Assembly: GCA_021234155.1 (NCBI GenBank)
Contig: JAJEKV010000004.1
Span: 310,001-374,000 of the forward strand
From: Isoetes taiwanensis
Lineage: Eukaryota > Streptophyta > Lycopodiopsida > Isoetales > Isoetaceae
Reading direction: 5' to 3'
Length of the DNA stretch: 64,000 nucleotides
Shown here: piece after piece, positions 33,154-44,077 of the stretch
How positions within the stretch are numbered: position 1 is the stretch's first letter
How the letters are laid out: every line of letters starts with the position of its first letter
Made by a program: the position numbers and the translations under genes
The notes under the pieces: model-generated
The model's input: only the letters and a program-made list of their open reading frames with translations
Databases searched by the model: none
Told to the model about the DNA's origin: nothing

Positions 33154-33870
33154 TCATTTCTCCCCAAGGATCAGCATATTCGGGGTAGGATGATGAGAGG
33201 CGCACTTCTTGGTGGAGCTGAACTTGATAGATATTACGGGCTTCCTCGGAATCGGTGTCGAGAGAGAGGGTTCAGCATTATCGACGGAAATGATTTTGCC
33301 TGTTTCCAAGTCCATGGTGGCATTGAGGTGACCATCGTGATGACTAAGCGATCCGTGGCCCGATAATGGATACTCTTGGCCCGGGCGGAGAAAAGGTCGG
33401 CCGACCAACATTTCATAATCACACGGATCTTCTCCAGCCTTCCAAACACCAAATTCCAAGGGGAATCCGAGATCACCAATGTTGATGTGAAGAAGAGGCG
33501 TGGCCTTGAGGTCTCGTGATATGGCCATTGGCCAATTTGATGTCATATGGGGCCGCGATAGAGTTGTTTGATGCCCATTTGTTTGGCGGAGTTTATCCGT
33601 GATGAGATTGACCGCGCTACCTCCGTCAATTTGAACATGATTGACTTGTTGATTGCCCAGTGGCATGTACCGTGGGAGTAGAGGTAGCAACAGCCCCAAC
33701 CAAAGCGGTCGGGAGTGGTGGCGGTCCTTGAGAGCAGGACAGAGTTTCAAAATTGTGGCCAAACTTAAAGGAATTTTAATTTTGGCTAGCTCCTCTTGGA
33801 GTTCCAAAGGCACATGAGAAAAAGGATCTGCTGGATCCACGGGTCTTTGGAGTGCGTGGTAATGAAGCAA
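33154..33870 (-). CDS. pol: retropepsin-type protease region
   Basis: This open stretch of 238 codons contains VNHVQIDGGSAVNLITDKL. IDGGSAVNLI is the plant Ty3/Gypsy version of the D-S/T-G aspartic-protease motif. A second conserved segment GFPLEFGVWKAGEDPCDYEM then LVGRPFL corresponds to the flap and the 'LGRPWL' strand. It is upstream of RT on the same strand, as expected in gag-pro-pol order. Confidence 0.8.
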   Translation of the reverse strand: MLHYHALQRPVDPADPFSHVPLELQEELAKIKIPLSLATILKLCPALKDRHHSRPLWLGLLLPLLPRYMPLGNQQVNHVQIDGGSAVNLITDKLRQTNGHQTTLSRPHMTSNWPMAISRDLKATPLLHINIGDLGFPLEFGVWKAGEDPCDYEMLVGRPFLRPGQEYPLSGHGSLSHHDGHLNATMDLETGKIISVDNAEPSLSTPIPRKPVISIKFSSTKKCASHHPTPNMLILGEK

Positions 33871-33969
33871 AGCAACTTCTTTGAGTAGGTCAACCTCGGC
33901 GGCTATATTTGGATAGGTGCGAGGCGTGGAGGTTGAGGCGTGGAAGGTGCTTCTTGTCTTTGTTGAGCT

Positions 33970-34765
33970 CTAGCGGTGGCATGGACGGCCTTTAGCAGCT
34001 TGCATGAGGTTCAAAATGCTTTGGCGAACTTTAGGCATAACATGCGGCATGAGTTTCTCCAAGTCAGGTGCAAAGTGAACCTTTTTTTCTTCTTCATGAG
34101 GAATGGTGTCGGCGTCAAAGGCGGGTTGCGTGCCATTAGGAATAATGGTTAAGGGGCGTGGCATACACAGTGGCGTGAAACCAAACCAACCCAATTTGAT
34201 GGCTGGGCCGGGAGGATTAAGAGCCTGAAAAATTTCTTCCGTGCTTGTTGATCCATCCGAGGTTGATTGGCGGGGAGCTGGTTGATAGCGTGATTGCCGA
34301 GGCGCCAGGTGGCTTCGAAGAACGGGGCGCGGGCCTTGTTTGCCATTAGCAATCGAGTTGGTAAGCCGTGAGGCGGACCGATGTGGTCCGATTTGTGCCG
34401 GGAAGTTGCTTTTGAACTTGTGGAAGTTGAGGACACGCCGTGTGGTGGTATGACCCCATTCGTGGATGTGTGATAACAGCTTCGAAGGATCAAAAGGAGG
34501 GCGTGTGTTGGGTCCCCGTTGTTGCTCTATTTTGATAGAGTTGATTGGGTTGCGCTGCGATGGTGGTGGCTGATATTGCGATTGGTGCTGAGGTATGGTT
34601 TGCACTTGATAAACCATCTTGTTGCGGAAAGGTGTAGGATGGGTGCGAGTGCACTCTTCCGTGGCATGATTGCACATGTTGCATCTTTTACAATGAGGCG
34701 GGCCATTGGTGGAGTTGCACTCATTCGCCAAGTGGCCTTGATATTTGCAGATATGGCACCAGATC
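33970..34765 (-). CDS. gag nucleocapsid region with two zinc knuckles
   Basis: Reading from about 34,765, the sequence gives CHICKYQGHLANEC and then CKRCNMCNHATEEC. Both are CX2CX4HX4C knuckles typical of retroelement nucleocapsids. A long Pro/Gln-rich tail follows. It lies between gag and protease in a different frame from gag, so one shift separates them. Confidence 0.85.
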
Positions 34766-34922
34766 CGATCAAGGCTGGATTGGCGTGTTGAGGTTGAATG
34801 TCACGGGAACCATGATGGGTGGAATGAAAGGGAGCTCTGAAGAGCCACGCCACGAGGAAACATTGATTGAAAGTGATTGACAAGATCGATAGCCCCGCTC
34901 CAAAGTCTTGGCGCAGTATTGA

Positions 34923-35945
34923 TCATGAGTCGATAGCGGAGGAAGTCCTTGGAGAAACAGACCAAGATCCGGCTCGTGTGGGGGTACTCCTTGAGTTTCC
35001 GAGCGTAATGTGAAGTCGATCTGCAAAATCCCTGGCAGACTCCGTGGGCTCTTGTTGAAGGTCATTGAGTTGCTTGAGATGAAGCTGATCATCATCCGTG
35101 GTCCCATAGTGAGAAAGAAAAGCAGTTCTCATTTCTGACCAATCTTGTTTCCAGTGGCTTTTGTTGGACATGAGCCATTGATGAGGGGAGCCACGCAGCG
35201 TTGTGGAAAAGATGTGGAATTTCAGTTGAGGTTGCGCATGACCATTCAGGACAGCCAGAGCCTCAAATTCTTCCATGTGGGCCTGAGCACTTTGGTCTAA
35301 GGGTTTGCCTTTCGTGTTGCCAAAGGTAGGATAAGTCAGCTTAAGGGTCTGAAAGGTAGAGGTAAAAGTGCTGGGCTGGACAGGAACATGATAGTGAGGA
35401 TATTGAGGTGGAGTTGGCGGTGGCATGGTGCCTGAAAGACCCTGATGAAGGGGTTGCTGAGGTGGAGGTACTGGAGGTGCCTGATCATTGGTTTTGAGGT
35501 CGGTAAGGTTGTAAACAGGAAGAGTGGTGGGAAATGTAGGGAAGGGAAATTCCTGGGGAGGAGCAAAAGAGACATGTGGATATCCCTGTCCACCCGTAGG
35601 AGATGATGGTTGTGAAGGCAGAGGCGTATGGCCAGAAGACTGATGGATGAAGGCATGTTCTGGGGTATGAAAGTAAGGTTGTGCAGGTTGAGCCGGATAG
35701 GGCTCCTGATAGTGATGAGGAGACTGAGGCTGTGAGCAATGTTTGCACGCTTGAGGCGGAGAATTTGGACGAGACATGACACGAGGGGTGGGTGGCGCCG
35801 ACTGAGCCCTAGACCGAATGTGGCCTCCCTCAATGTCATAAGCAGATCCATACATGTCACGAACAGCTTCCCTTCGATGATGGCGCTCCAAGCGAGACGC
35901 CGTCTGGGAAAGAAGTTCTTCTGGCGTGAAGTTTCGGACAGACAT
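34923..35945 (-). CDS. gag capsid protein of the LTR element
   Basis: This 340-codon frame starts MSVRNFTPEELLSQTASRLE about 30 bp after the primer-binding site. The N-terminal half is Pro/Gln/Ser/His-rich. The C-terminal half has the retrotransposon-gag signature: FGNTKGKPLDQSAQAHMEEF, then LRGSPHQWLMSNKSHWKQDW, then MRTAFLSHYGTTDDDQLHLK and TESARDFADRL. It ends shortly after and continues out of frame to the zinc knuckles. It is the best-kept coding part of the element. Confidence 0.9.
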   Translation of the reverse strand: MSVRNFTPEELLSQTASRLERHHRREAVRDMYGSAYDIEGGHIRSRAQSAPPTPRVMSRPNSPPQACKHCSQPQSPHHYQEPYPAQPAQPYFHTPEHAFIHQSSGHTPLPSQPSSPTGGQGYPHVSFAPPQEFPFPTFPTTLPVYNLTDLKTNDQAPPVPPPQQPLHQGLSGTMPPPTPPQYPHYHVPVQPSTFTSTFQTLKLTYPTFGNTKGKPLDQSAQAHMEEFEALAVLNGHAQPQLKFHIFSTTLRGSPHQWLMSNKSHWKQDWSEMRTAFLSHYGTTDDDQLHLKQLNDLQQEPTESARDFADRLHITLGNSRSTPTRAGSWSVSPRTSSAIDS

Positions 35946-35974
35946 TGCGACAGAAGAAAGGAAAATCGAATCAG

Positions 35975-35991
35975 ACCCGGCAGCGGCGACA
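35975..35991 (-). other. Primer-binding site (tRNA-Asp-like)
   Basis: One base after the 5' LTR the minus strand reads TGTCGCCGCTGCCGGG, matching the complement of the plant tRNA-Asp 3' end (TGGCGCCGTTGCCGGG) at 14 of 16 positions. tRNA-Asp priming is typical of Athila/Tat elements. Confidence 0.8.
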
Positions 35992-35992
35992 G

Positions 35993-36583
35993 TGTTTGGG
36001 GTCTGGGTTCGGGAACGCCTGCAAGACAGCCCTCTGTGAGGACCCTTGGATCTAACAGGAGAATCCGGGGGACTATGTCACGCGGGATTTGCAAGAAAAG
36101 AACAAGAAGAAGAAAACAGAACAAAAGAGAACAATGAGAGGAAAATGATAAGCTTCCTTGATATCAATGATGAACATACATGAGCTCTCGCAATCGAGAG
36201 AAGACTGAAGAGAGACAAGACTCAAAACTCATCTAAAAATCATGTGCTAGCTCTACTCATATATATAGTACAATGGCCTTTGGCCCAATATAGACACTCG
36301 GACTGATCTCGGTGCCGACTCCTGGAAGGAGGCCTGATTTGCAGGAATGCTGGCGGTGCCTCTTGAAGTGCCTAGAATCACGCTGGCGCTGACGCGGGCG
36401 GTGACGGGTCATCACTTGTCGCGGCGCCTCTTGGTAGCAGACCCAGGCTTTGACTGCGTGGTCTGCTGCTTGGTCTTCTGCTGGGCCTTGGACGACTGAC
36501 CCGTGCCTGTCTGTGGATCCTTGAGCTTGACCTGGTCCGTCGTATGCATGAATAGTCCTGTACCAGGAGGCACAGGACTAACA
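35993..36583 (-). repeat. 5' LTR (right on the plus strand)
   Basis: 591 bp with TG...CA ends on the element strand. A TATATATA box (about 36,260-36,268, minus) marks the promoter. It is followed by AACAT at 36,584-36,588. It keeps CAG/CTG trinucleotides that are altered in the other LTR. Confidence 0.95.
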
Positions 36584-36589
36584 AACATG

Positions 36590-38240
36590 AGACTAAGTTT
36601 CATTCAGTTGGCCTTGCTCAATTTCATTTAGGTGATCGGTACAAAGGCTATCATTTCTCCTCTGTACTTGAGATGCAGACCGAGGAAAGGAGATGAATAC
36701 TAGCTTGCCATTTTTGAAAGACTTTCAGACATGGACCAAGCATTTAAAAGAATTTGTTATACGTTCTTCTTTGGCAACTTAGTTATAGATTTCTTGATGG
36801 GTCGCCACATATCATAATGTGATTATACTTCATCCATTTCCCTCATTTGCCCAAAGTTGTAATGCTAATATCTATAGGAACTGCATTTTAGAACCTAGGA
36901 TTGACATAACACATTGCAGATGAATTAGTCAAATGTAAACAATCAAGTATGTTGCAGAACTCCTTACAAGGACTAGACATTACTCAATCTGCAAGGTTGT
37001 GGCAGATTCGTTGCCAATCCAAATGTATTAGCTGATGTGGACTACCAACAATGGTATAGAGCCATGCACACCTGTAATGGAATTCCTTGCTCTCATGCCT
37101 ATATTACCAGTTGTTTTCTTGTCTAATAATGTCTAGTCCACAGCCTCTATAAAAAAACACTGCATAAGGCTGTGAAACGAACGAGAGTGCTCAATGGGAC
37201 AATAGAGGCGCAATTTGCAATGTGAAGCAGCTTTTCTTCAGTCCCTGGTATTGGGGCTCTAAACATTGTACAAGCTTAAACATTTTTATGCTTAGCAGGA
37301 ATGCTAATGTATCGAAAGGAATACGTGGATTTCACTAGAATACTGCTAATGTATCGAAAGAAATAAGTGGATTTCACTAGAATACTGATTTGAAAAATGA
37401 CCATTCAAACAGATTTTGCAATTCAGGTAGGAACATGTTGGAAATGCTCATAACTCAGATGATATGGGCAGTTCCTAGAGATCTAGCATTCAGGGGACGT
37501 AGTCTTAACATATTTCTTACCTACGTGACAATTACAAAACAAACAACTCATGGAGTGATGAAACCTGAACAAACCCACTCTCTACGGAAACCATGAAAAC
37601 ACGTTCTCGTCCCAAGAGAGGGCAACCCCTCATGCGCAGCACCTTGTTAGAATTAGTTTACATACTCGAACCATAAACATGGAACCTACACATTTTGCAT
37701 GTAAATATGGGTTAAGAGCATATGCGGTATGTTGGCTTAAATATAGACTGTATCAGACTGGCTTCCACTTGAACCCATAAGTTTGGATGCTTTCTTGGTC
37801 TAGAAGTTGGTTCTATCTGAGAGATCCCAGTTAATATAGCAAGCTTACAAGATTATTGAAATAATATATGATGCATAGCTATAGGTTCACCTTGCTACAG
37901 TCAGCTAGGTTGCTCGAAAACTACAAAAGGCTGGCTTGGCAAAGGACTTAATATCCTTGTATGTCTTGCAAGATTGCAATCCATATCTTCAATCTAAAAG
38001 GTTCCACCTTTCTTTTTCATTGCTACATGATTTCCATGGATATCTATATTCTTGTCTTCTGGGACTGTAACTTCTTATCAGGAACACAACTTCTAGGGGG
38101 TGCATAGAGTCAGATTTCGAGATGATTGCAGATTCTCTTTATATAGCAGTGAAAGTTACTCGTGCTATCCAAAAAGAGAAGAAAAAATTGATCATCAAGG
38201 GGACTTGAGCAGGGAATAAATTACTAATCGCGTGTTTCTT
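36590..38240. other. No gene recognised; short repeats only
   Basis: A ~38-bp tandem duplication (GCTAATGTATCGAAAG...CACTAGAATACT) occupies 37,309-37,387. The GAGGGCAACCCCT motif family recurs at 37,616-37,647. I see no coding pattern. Confidence 0.5.
37578..37647 (+). repeat. Short dispersed motif (AGGGCAACCCC), copy 2
   Basis: CACTCTCTACGG...AGAGGGCAACCCCTCATGCG then CAGCACCTTGTT. It matches 4,373-4,410 and 41,147-41,191. Confidence 0.5.
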
Positions 38241-38244
38241 ATTA

Positions 38245-38815
38245 GCCAGAATGACTTTAGCTAAACTTGCTCGATATTAATCTCAAAACTTTCTGTGGTT
38301 TAGCTAAACTCTACACATTTTTCCTCTCATACTTTATAGCGCTTAACTAAACTAACCCAAACATCATTCCAAAAATTTCTATGGTGTGGCCAACAGAAAA
38401 TATTACGCTAAATTACTATACTTTTTTTCAATTGTTTCCACTTATTTTAGTCATTTTCTTTGTGAAAACATTCTAAAATAATGCTAATTAGCAAACTCTA
38501 GGACTCAAATTAATTCATAATGCTACAAACTAAACTACTAATTATATATTTCATATAAACTAGAATGATGTTAGCTAAACTAGCCCGAAATTCATTCTAA
38601 AAGTTTCTATGGTTTAGCTAAACAATATAAAATTTCACTCTCTTACTTTCTAACATTTGGCTAAAGAGCTCCAGGGTTGGTGCAATCCCGAAAAAAGTTA
38701 AGCTAAAATTATTATTTTTTTTCCAAATTTTTCCATTTACTTTAGACAATTTTTTTTGAAAATGTGCTAAAAAATCGCCAAAAGCTAGGTTTAGCACTTA
38801 AATTATTCCATGGAT
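38245..38815. repeat. Diverged tandem duplication, ~310 bp unit, AT-rich
   Basis: Two copies (about 38,245-38,520 and 38,565-38,815) share AGAATGAnnTTAGCTAAACT, TTTCTATGGTTTAGCTAAAC, a long T-run followed by CCAnTTAnTTTAG, and CTAGGnnTnAGCACT-like ends. Many TTAGCTAAA motifs are short palindromes. It is probably an old non-autonomous element. Confidence 0.65.
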
Positions 38816-38829
38816 TTGAGAAGGCCCTT

Positions 38830-39385
38830 TTAAACAGTAAAGAAATTGCAGAGTTGATGATGGAGGTGGATACACCAGAATTTGGTGTGATTTGGTGTGA
38901 CATCTTGAATATTTAGGTTTCTTTTGATCGCTCAGTTATGTAGAATTATGAACTCTGAAGATCCTTTCTAAACATTGAGGAAATAAGGTAAAGGACCATT
39001 CTCAAAGGGGATTTAGGAGTCATGATTAGACTTCTTCGGGTCTTTTTTGGCAAAAATTTGGTGGTCAATCTTTGTAAATTTAAGGACTTGAAGAGCAATT
39101 ACAATGAACATACCAAAGACAAATCATGGCTGTTGATTGAGTCGTATATAGCAAGTATTTGTGTGGCTTTAACAAAAATACAATACTAATTTGTGTACTA
39201 GTTGCACATCATAATTGCAGGATTTGCCAAATGACAGTGCTTGGATGGCATTTACATCCTAGAATATCAAAGGAAAAGAGAACTGGAAGCTTAGCTTAGA
39301 AACCTTCATACATGCTAAGGCTGACCTTTCCCACCTCGTGTTTGAAACAACATATGCACTAGGAATAATGGAGAAGTTTTATCAT
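38830..39385. other. No gene recognised
   Basis: AT-rich flank of a PPR relic. There is no clear coding signal. Confidence 0.4.
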
Positions 39386-39389
39386 GCTG

Positions 39390-39676
39390 GATGGATACTG
39401 TCCATGTAAATACATTATGATGTTGAATTTTTTCAAATACTTCACGAAATTTATTGAAACTGCCACAATCTTGACAACTGTTATTCCAGGAACATCATCG
39501 GACTCTGAGGCATTACCAAGGATGATGTCATGAACAAACTTACCTTCTTCAAGATTGCCAAGGCTGCCACATGCATTTATAATGGTAGCAAATGTAATTC
39601 TGTCTGCTTTTTCTCCTCCTAGCATTTCCTTGATGGTTCCATTGCTTCTCCATATTGCTAGACACATTACAGACAT
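39390..39676 (-). pseudogene. PPR protein fragment
   Basis: The minus-strand frame reads EMLGGEKADRITFATIINAC then GSLGNLEEGKFVHDIILGNA. This matches one PPR repeat and the start of the next ('ITFATILNACGSLGNLEEGK-VH'). The pattern dissolves afterwards (SINFVKYLKKF). No start, signal or further repeats are present, so it is an isolated relic. Confidence 0.75.
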
Positions 39677-39689
39677 CTACCAACCACAT

Positions 39690-40735
39690 CTACTATACAT
39701 CTTAAGAAGTGCAGTCTTGACAAACATATCATTTTTAAGATAATTGATGTTATACCAACTATGAGTAAAGCTGGCTTCACTCAAAGCTCCAACTCTAGAA
39801 CATACATTGATAACTGTAAACACGACATTGATGCTGCATATTCTAAAGTTTGTTTAATGATCCGCATGGTAATGTTTTTGCCTATTGCATGAAGAAACCA
39901 TTAATGTCCATATCATTTCATCTATGTAGCTATTTGTTTAATTGTTTGCTTTGCTTTGCTTCTCTTGACCCCTTGAATCAGCATTAGGATTGCAAATGTA
40001 TAAAGGATGTATTTTCTCTTATAGCTCCCACTTTACTAATTTTGCATCCTTAGAATAAATACATGTTTGTAAACATCATAACAATAGAATCTTATCAATA
40101 CTTTGAGAAAATCTCAATTGGTATGATGTCATATGTTTGCCTTCTGTGCAATGTTCAACTTTTATTTATTTTACATTTGGTGAGCTAAATTACGATAGAG
40201 AGTACAAAAGTTATACACAGGGTTTGAGACCTTTGGGTTGTGCAATAAGTTAAATGGTTTGTAAGATTGATTCAGGTACAATATAGAGGTAAATTAGATA
40301 GGAATTGGGCTTACATACATTCGTAAACAGGAAGTGAGACATAATATGGCTATGACTATCAAAATAATGCACAATATAACAATTCTTGAACTGTCACAAG
40401 GGATGGTAAAGAGAAATGTTCGCGGCGGCTTTCTTGTATAAATAAGGTTTTTAGGATGTACACCCTAATCCCATTCATCCATTGAAAAGGGAAGCAGTTG
40501 AGATGCTGCCACTTCATGATGGGGCATGCATGGGGGCATGCACCATGTCTCTAAACCGTTGGATCAAGAGGGAAGTGAAATCCTGGCCGTCAAATGTGCC
40601 TAGGATGATGTTAGGAAGGTGCAGGATTTGGGGCTTTTGATCTCGGCCTTCTGTACATTTAGGGCTTTCATTTTGGCCGTTCATTTAAAGAGGATGACCT
40701 ATTAACATTAGTTGGTGAGGTGGCAATGTACTACA
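39690..40735. other. No gene recognised
   Basis: Intergenic DNA. Phrases such as AAACCGTTGGATCAAGAGGG and TTTTGATCTCGGCC near 40,553-40,650 look like transposon-derived sequence, but I cannot assign them. Confidence 0.4.
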
Positions 40736-40738
40736 TAA

Positions 40739-40881
40739 TTTTCGTCTGGAGGCCATTTACGTGATGTAATTGCTGAGACAGCTCCGCCAGGCGGAGGGCG
40801 AGCATCAGAGCTACGAGGCCTCCGCCAAAGCTGGCGGCGCCGCCAAAGCAATTTGCCACGTAAATGCCTCCAGACAAAAAA
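40739..40881. mobile_element. Candidate MITE, 143 bp with ~35-bp terminal inverted repeats
   Basis: The left end TTTTCGTCTGGAGGCCATTT then ACGTG...AATTGCT is mirrored by AGCAATTTGCCACGTAAATG then CCTCCAGACAAAAAA at the right end. The interior is GC-rich with GCCAGGCGGAGG and CCTCCGCC dyads. There is no coding capacity. The target duplication is not clear. Confidence 0.7.
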
Positions 40882-41146
40882 TATGGGATGTAATATTCAT
40901 TTTGGTTTGGATTTGGCCGGTCTGGAGTAGGTATGGTGCTGTTAGTCTAAGAAATGATATGCCAAGCAGCACGATCGTACTCCAAATCATGCACTCATCG
41001 TCTACAAACTCCAAATCCATGCCGAGCACCAAAGATCTCTTCAAGCCAATCCTCATAAAGTCATGGTATCAAGTACTCTATTGCTTTGAAATAGCAGTTT
41101 TGATTGATTTTAAAAACATGACTTTTAAGTATGATTTAAGCCATTC

Positions 41147-41195
41147 ACCCTCCGGCCATGGAGGGCAACCCTCTGTGCGTAGCACCTTGTTTATT
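41147..41195 (+). repeat. Short dispersed motif (GGAGGGCAACCC), copy 3
   Basis: CCATGGAGGGCAACCCTCTG then TGCGTAGCACCTTGTTTATT. The AGGGCAACCCT core is itself a dyad. Confidence 0.5.
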
Positions 41196-41359
41196 TTATT
41201 TTTTGATGAAAGGGGACTTTAGCTACTCAATAAAAAGTAGTTTAATGTTTGTCAAGGTAAGGATACCTTTGATGTTATTTATTTAGGAAGAACAACAACC
41301 GAAATTTTGCATTAAAAGGAAACCAAGGCCCTTGGCCAATGAAATAATAATAATAATAA

Positions 41360-42315
41360 TCCCATCGATCCGAGACATCGGATCGCCATTCTAGAATGGG
41401 ACGAGCATGCATGTTTTGCATGCATGCGGGCGGCGCATGCCCGTTCTGGTTGGGACTTCGCTATTTTAAGGCGTTTACGCCCGACTTCTCATCGGCTTCC
41501 TCTTCTCTCTCGGTGATACCTTATTCTCTTTGAATTGTCAAAAGGCGGGGGGGGGCTTCTTCCACTGGTTTGGCTAATTTGGCGTTTCTTTCATCTTTGT
41601 CCGTTCTCGGCCTTTAGCCTTCATCGTGACCTTCGTCCCTCGATCCTAGTTTGTTAAGGAAGTCCTTTGGTATTCGGGCGGTTTGTTGGTTTCATGCGAG
41701 TCCCATTCTAGAATCCCATCGATCCGAGACATCGGATCGCCATTCTAGAATGGGACGAGCATGCATGTTTTGCATGCGCGCATGGGCGCATGCCCGGATC
41801 TGGTTGGGACCGCTATTTTAGGGGCGTTTACGCCCCGACTTCTCATCGGCTTCCTCTTCTCTCTCGAGTACCTTATTCTCTTTGAACCCACCCCCCCCCT
41901 TCTTTGTTATTGTATTTTTATCGTAGTGCAGCGCAGAATCACCCCTCCACTCTGGGAGGTTTGGTTTGTCTTGTTGTTTTGTTGGTGATGTGCAGGTACA
42001 GGTTAGCGAGCGACATCTGTTTCGACTTTTCCATTCGTGGGTTTTGGGAGCGATTTTTATGCCTTACTTTGTCCAAGCCCCTTGCCGAAGGCTTATCACT
42101 AGGGTTTTTCCTCGAAAACCCGAAAGGGCGGGGTTTTTTAATCCCGGTGATAAGTTTTCGGCAGGTACACTAGCCCAGTCTCTATTAGCATTGTATTTTG
42201 TTGGGGTCCAAATGATATAATTGGATTTTCCCTTTATTTTTTATGGGTAGTTCGCATGTGTGCGGCTACCCACTATCCACCATTGTAGAAAATCTGTTGA
42301 GATGAATGAGAAGCA
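41360..42315 (+). repeat. Promoter-like repeat module, locus 2 (two monomers plus 3' segment)
   Basis: Monomers ~340 bp apart begin with CGATCCGAGACATCGGATCG (41,366-41,385; again at 41,719-41,738). The second is bracketed by 14-bp arms TCCCATTCTAGAAT (41,701-41,714) and ATTCTAGAATGGGA (41,742-41,755). CTATTTTA boxes follow (41,461; 41,813), then CT-rich leaders. The 3' segment from about 41,975 matches 14,565-14,905 closely. Confidence 0.75.
42081..42164. repeat. Stem-loop module with nested inverted repeat, copy 2
   Basis: The outer arm CTTGCCGAAGGCTTATCACT pairs with GGTGATAAGTTTTCGGCAG. The inner AAAACCC-GAAAGGGC-GGGGTTTT forms a second stem. It lies at the same position in the repeat as 14,668-14,750. 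Confidence 0.8.
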
Positions 42316-42459
42316 AGTCTAAGTCGGGCGGTTTGTTGGTTTCATGCGAGTCCCATTCTAGAATTTATTAATCATGTCCGGTTGGGCCATGAAGGTCATG
42401 GAGCAAGTTGTACAACTATTTGAGTTTGACAAACAAATTGCAGTGTGTTTCAACCGCTT

Positions 42460-43320
42460 TGAGTTAGGAACCTAGTACAAGAGGGTCTATATCTAGCAAA
42501 GAAGAGGATTTTTGTGCCACAATATTGAACTTCAGGCAAATCTCTGAGTAAGTTGGGCAATGTAAGAGTGTGTGACTCTCATCTTCAACATCTTGTTGGT
42601 CACAAAATTGACATGTTCTCAATTCCCTGGGAACGCCAATCCACCTTCCTGTCTCAACACCAAGATGTTGTGAGCTAGTCTGGTATCTAGCTATAAACTG
42701 CTTCAAGTGTTTGGGTCTTGATCGAAGATAATCTTGGTCTGAATATATTAGCATGGGATTTACTTCAAACACATAAATAGAATAGAATAGAATATGATTT
42801 TATCGTCCACGGAAAGCACATGCATGTACCTTTATTGGTCCAGAGTCTCTCTATGGCATTCTTTTTATTAGGTCGTGTGCTCCAAGTGCAAAATCCGGCC
42901 AATTTTCCCTGGTAACACCCCATCGACCAGCCCATTGGAGGAGGTCGTTGTACCATCCAGCATTCTTAGATTGACGCAAAGCTTGTTTGGCTACCATTTA
43001 GAGGGCTGCTGAAGTATCTTATTAACAAAATTGATAGATTGGAATAGGGCTTCCACTTCTAGAGGTAACAGACCAGCCTCGGCAAGCATAATTGCCATAG
43101 TGTACCTGATATTTCACACCTAATTCCTCTCCGAGGAAGGTTTTCAATACTACTTCAATCTGATTCCATTGCCTGCTTGTAGCAATAGATCCCCAAATGG
43201 AAGAGCCATAAAAGACAACCGTCTGCACAAATGTCTTGAATAACAGTTTTTTCAACCCCCAACCATTGAGTGAGGCTTTATTACATCTCAAGAGCTTACT
43301 ATACAGAGTGCCCCCAGACA
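42460..43320 (-). pseudogene. LINE, C-terminal part of reverse transcriptase
   Basis: The minus-strand frame at 43,321-43,022 shows LKKLLFKTFVQTVVFYGSSI then WGS, the late RT/thumb region of plant LINEs. The frame at 42,772-42,464 ends in the LINE cysteine/histidine motif CQFCDQQDVEDESHTLLHC. Between them (about 42,776-42,850) lies an insertion ending TTTCCGTGGACGATAAAA plus ATTCT repeats, i.e. a short retroposon 3' end. The element is broken and lacks its catalytic RT core. Confidence 0.75.
42776..42835 (-). repeat. Retroposon 3' end with (TTCTA)n tail, copy 3
   Basis: On the minus strand GTGCTTTCCGTGGACGATAA precedes a short ATTCT tail. It interrupts the LINE RT frame, so it inserted later than the LINE. 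Confidence 0.6.
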
Positions 43321-43815
43321 AGTTGGAGACTTAGATGATACAATTGAGGAAAGGGAGTTTCTTAGAATGTCTAGTGATCTAGAGACTAATCGTCCGGGAG
43401 ATTTACTGCTTGAACTTGGAACAGCATGCGCATTAAAAAAAAAAATTAATGGCACAAATGAATACCCCTGCTCGGGTGTCTCCACATATATATACATATA
43501 GGTTCCAACTAGTGAATTACCTAATGGCCGCTAGCGAAAATTCAATATCCTCTTTTCACATTGGTTGACAAGCTACCTGAATCAAACCATGCACCACTAT
43601 ACTTTGACATCCAAGGGCAATTGAATGCCGACGAATTGTGTGAGCACAGGAGGCAGAGGAGAAGGCTGGAGTACGATAAAGGCGAGCCTTACCAAAAGCT
43701 TTTAGGTGAGATGTTGGTCAATGTATTTTGGTCACGGAATGCCGAGGAAGATTCAATGATCTTTGCAAACACCATTCTTGCAGCTACCCATAAGACTTTT
43801 GGTCTTACCAAATAA
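43305..43815 (+). pseudogene. LINE endonuclease part, inverted relative to the adjacent RT
   Basis: Plus-strand translation gives VGDLDDTIEEREFLRMSSDL, then NRPGDLLLELGTACAL, and after a gap VDKLPESNHAPLYFD. These are APE-endonuclease blocks of the LINE (the last equals the 'LPESDHxPL' motif). The orientation is opposite to the RT piece that it touches near 43,310. Confidence 0.75.
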
Positions 43816-44077
43816 AAGAGTCAGTGCAAGCCATGTAATAGCTAGTGGGACATGGAATAACCATCATTCAATTAAATTGGGATTATGTCTTGATTTTGGG
43901 ACAAATTTCATATTGCAAGTTTTTTAGTAACTTGATAAAAGTCACAATATGTTAACATAGAAATCACACACCTTAATATAAATTTACACCTTAACTTCAA
44001 ATTACAAAATCATATATCATGAAACTCAAATAGTACACAACTTTTATTAAATGTGATTGATACATAGTAACTATTTT

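Larger units (their letters stand above)
25540..36583 (-). mobile_element. Complete Ty3/Gypsy LTR retrotransposon, Athila/Tat-like, ~11.0 kb
   Basis: Two LTRs of ~590 bp flank an internal region read on the minus strand: gag, zinc knuckles, protease, reverse transcriptase, RNase H and integrase, then a large extra reading frame before the 3' LTR. A 5-bp target duplication (AACAT), TG...CA ends, a tRNA-Asp-like primer site and a polypurine tract are all present. The primer site, the lack of a chromodomain and the extra 3' frame place it in the plant Athila/Tat branch. I see no second (archaeal-type) RNase H between RNase H and integrase, which favours Athila. Coding frames are broken in several places in pol, less so in gag and the extra frame. 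The outer 340 bp of the LTRs are identical, which indicates recent insertion. Confidence 0.95.
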
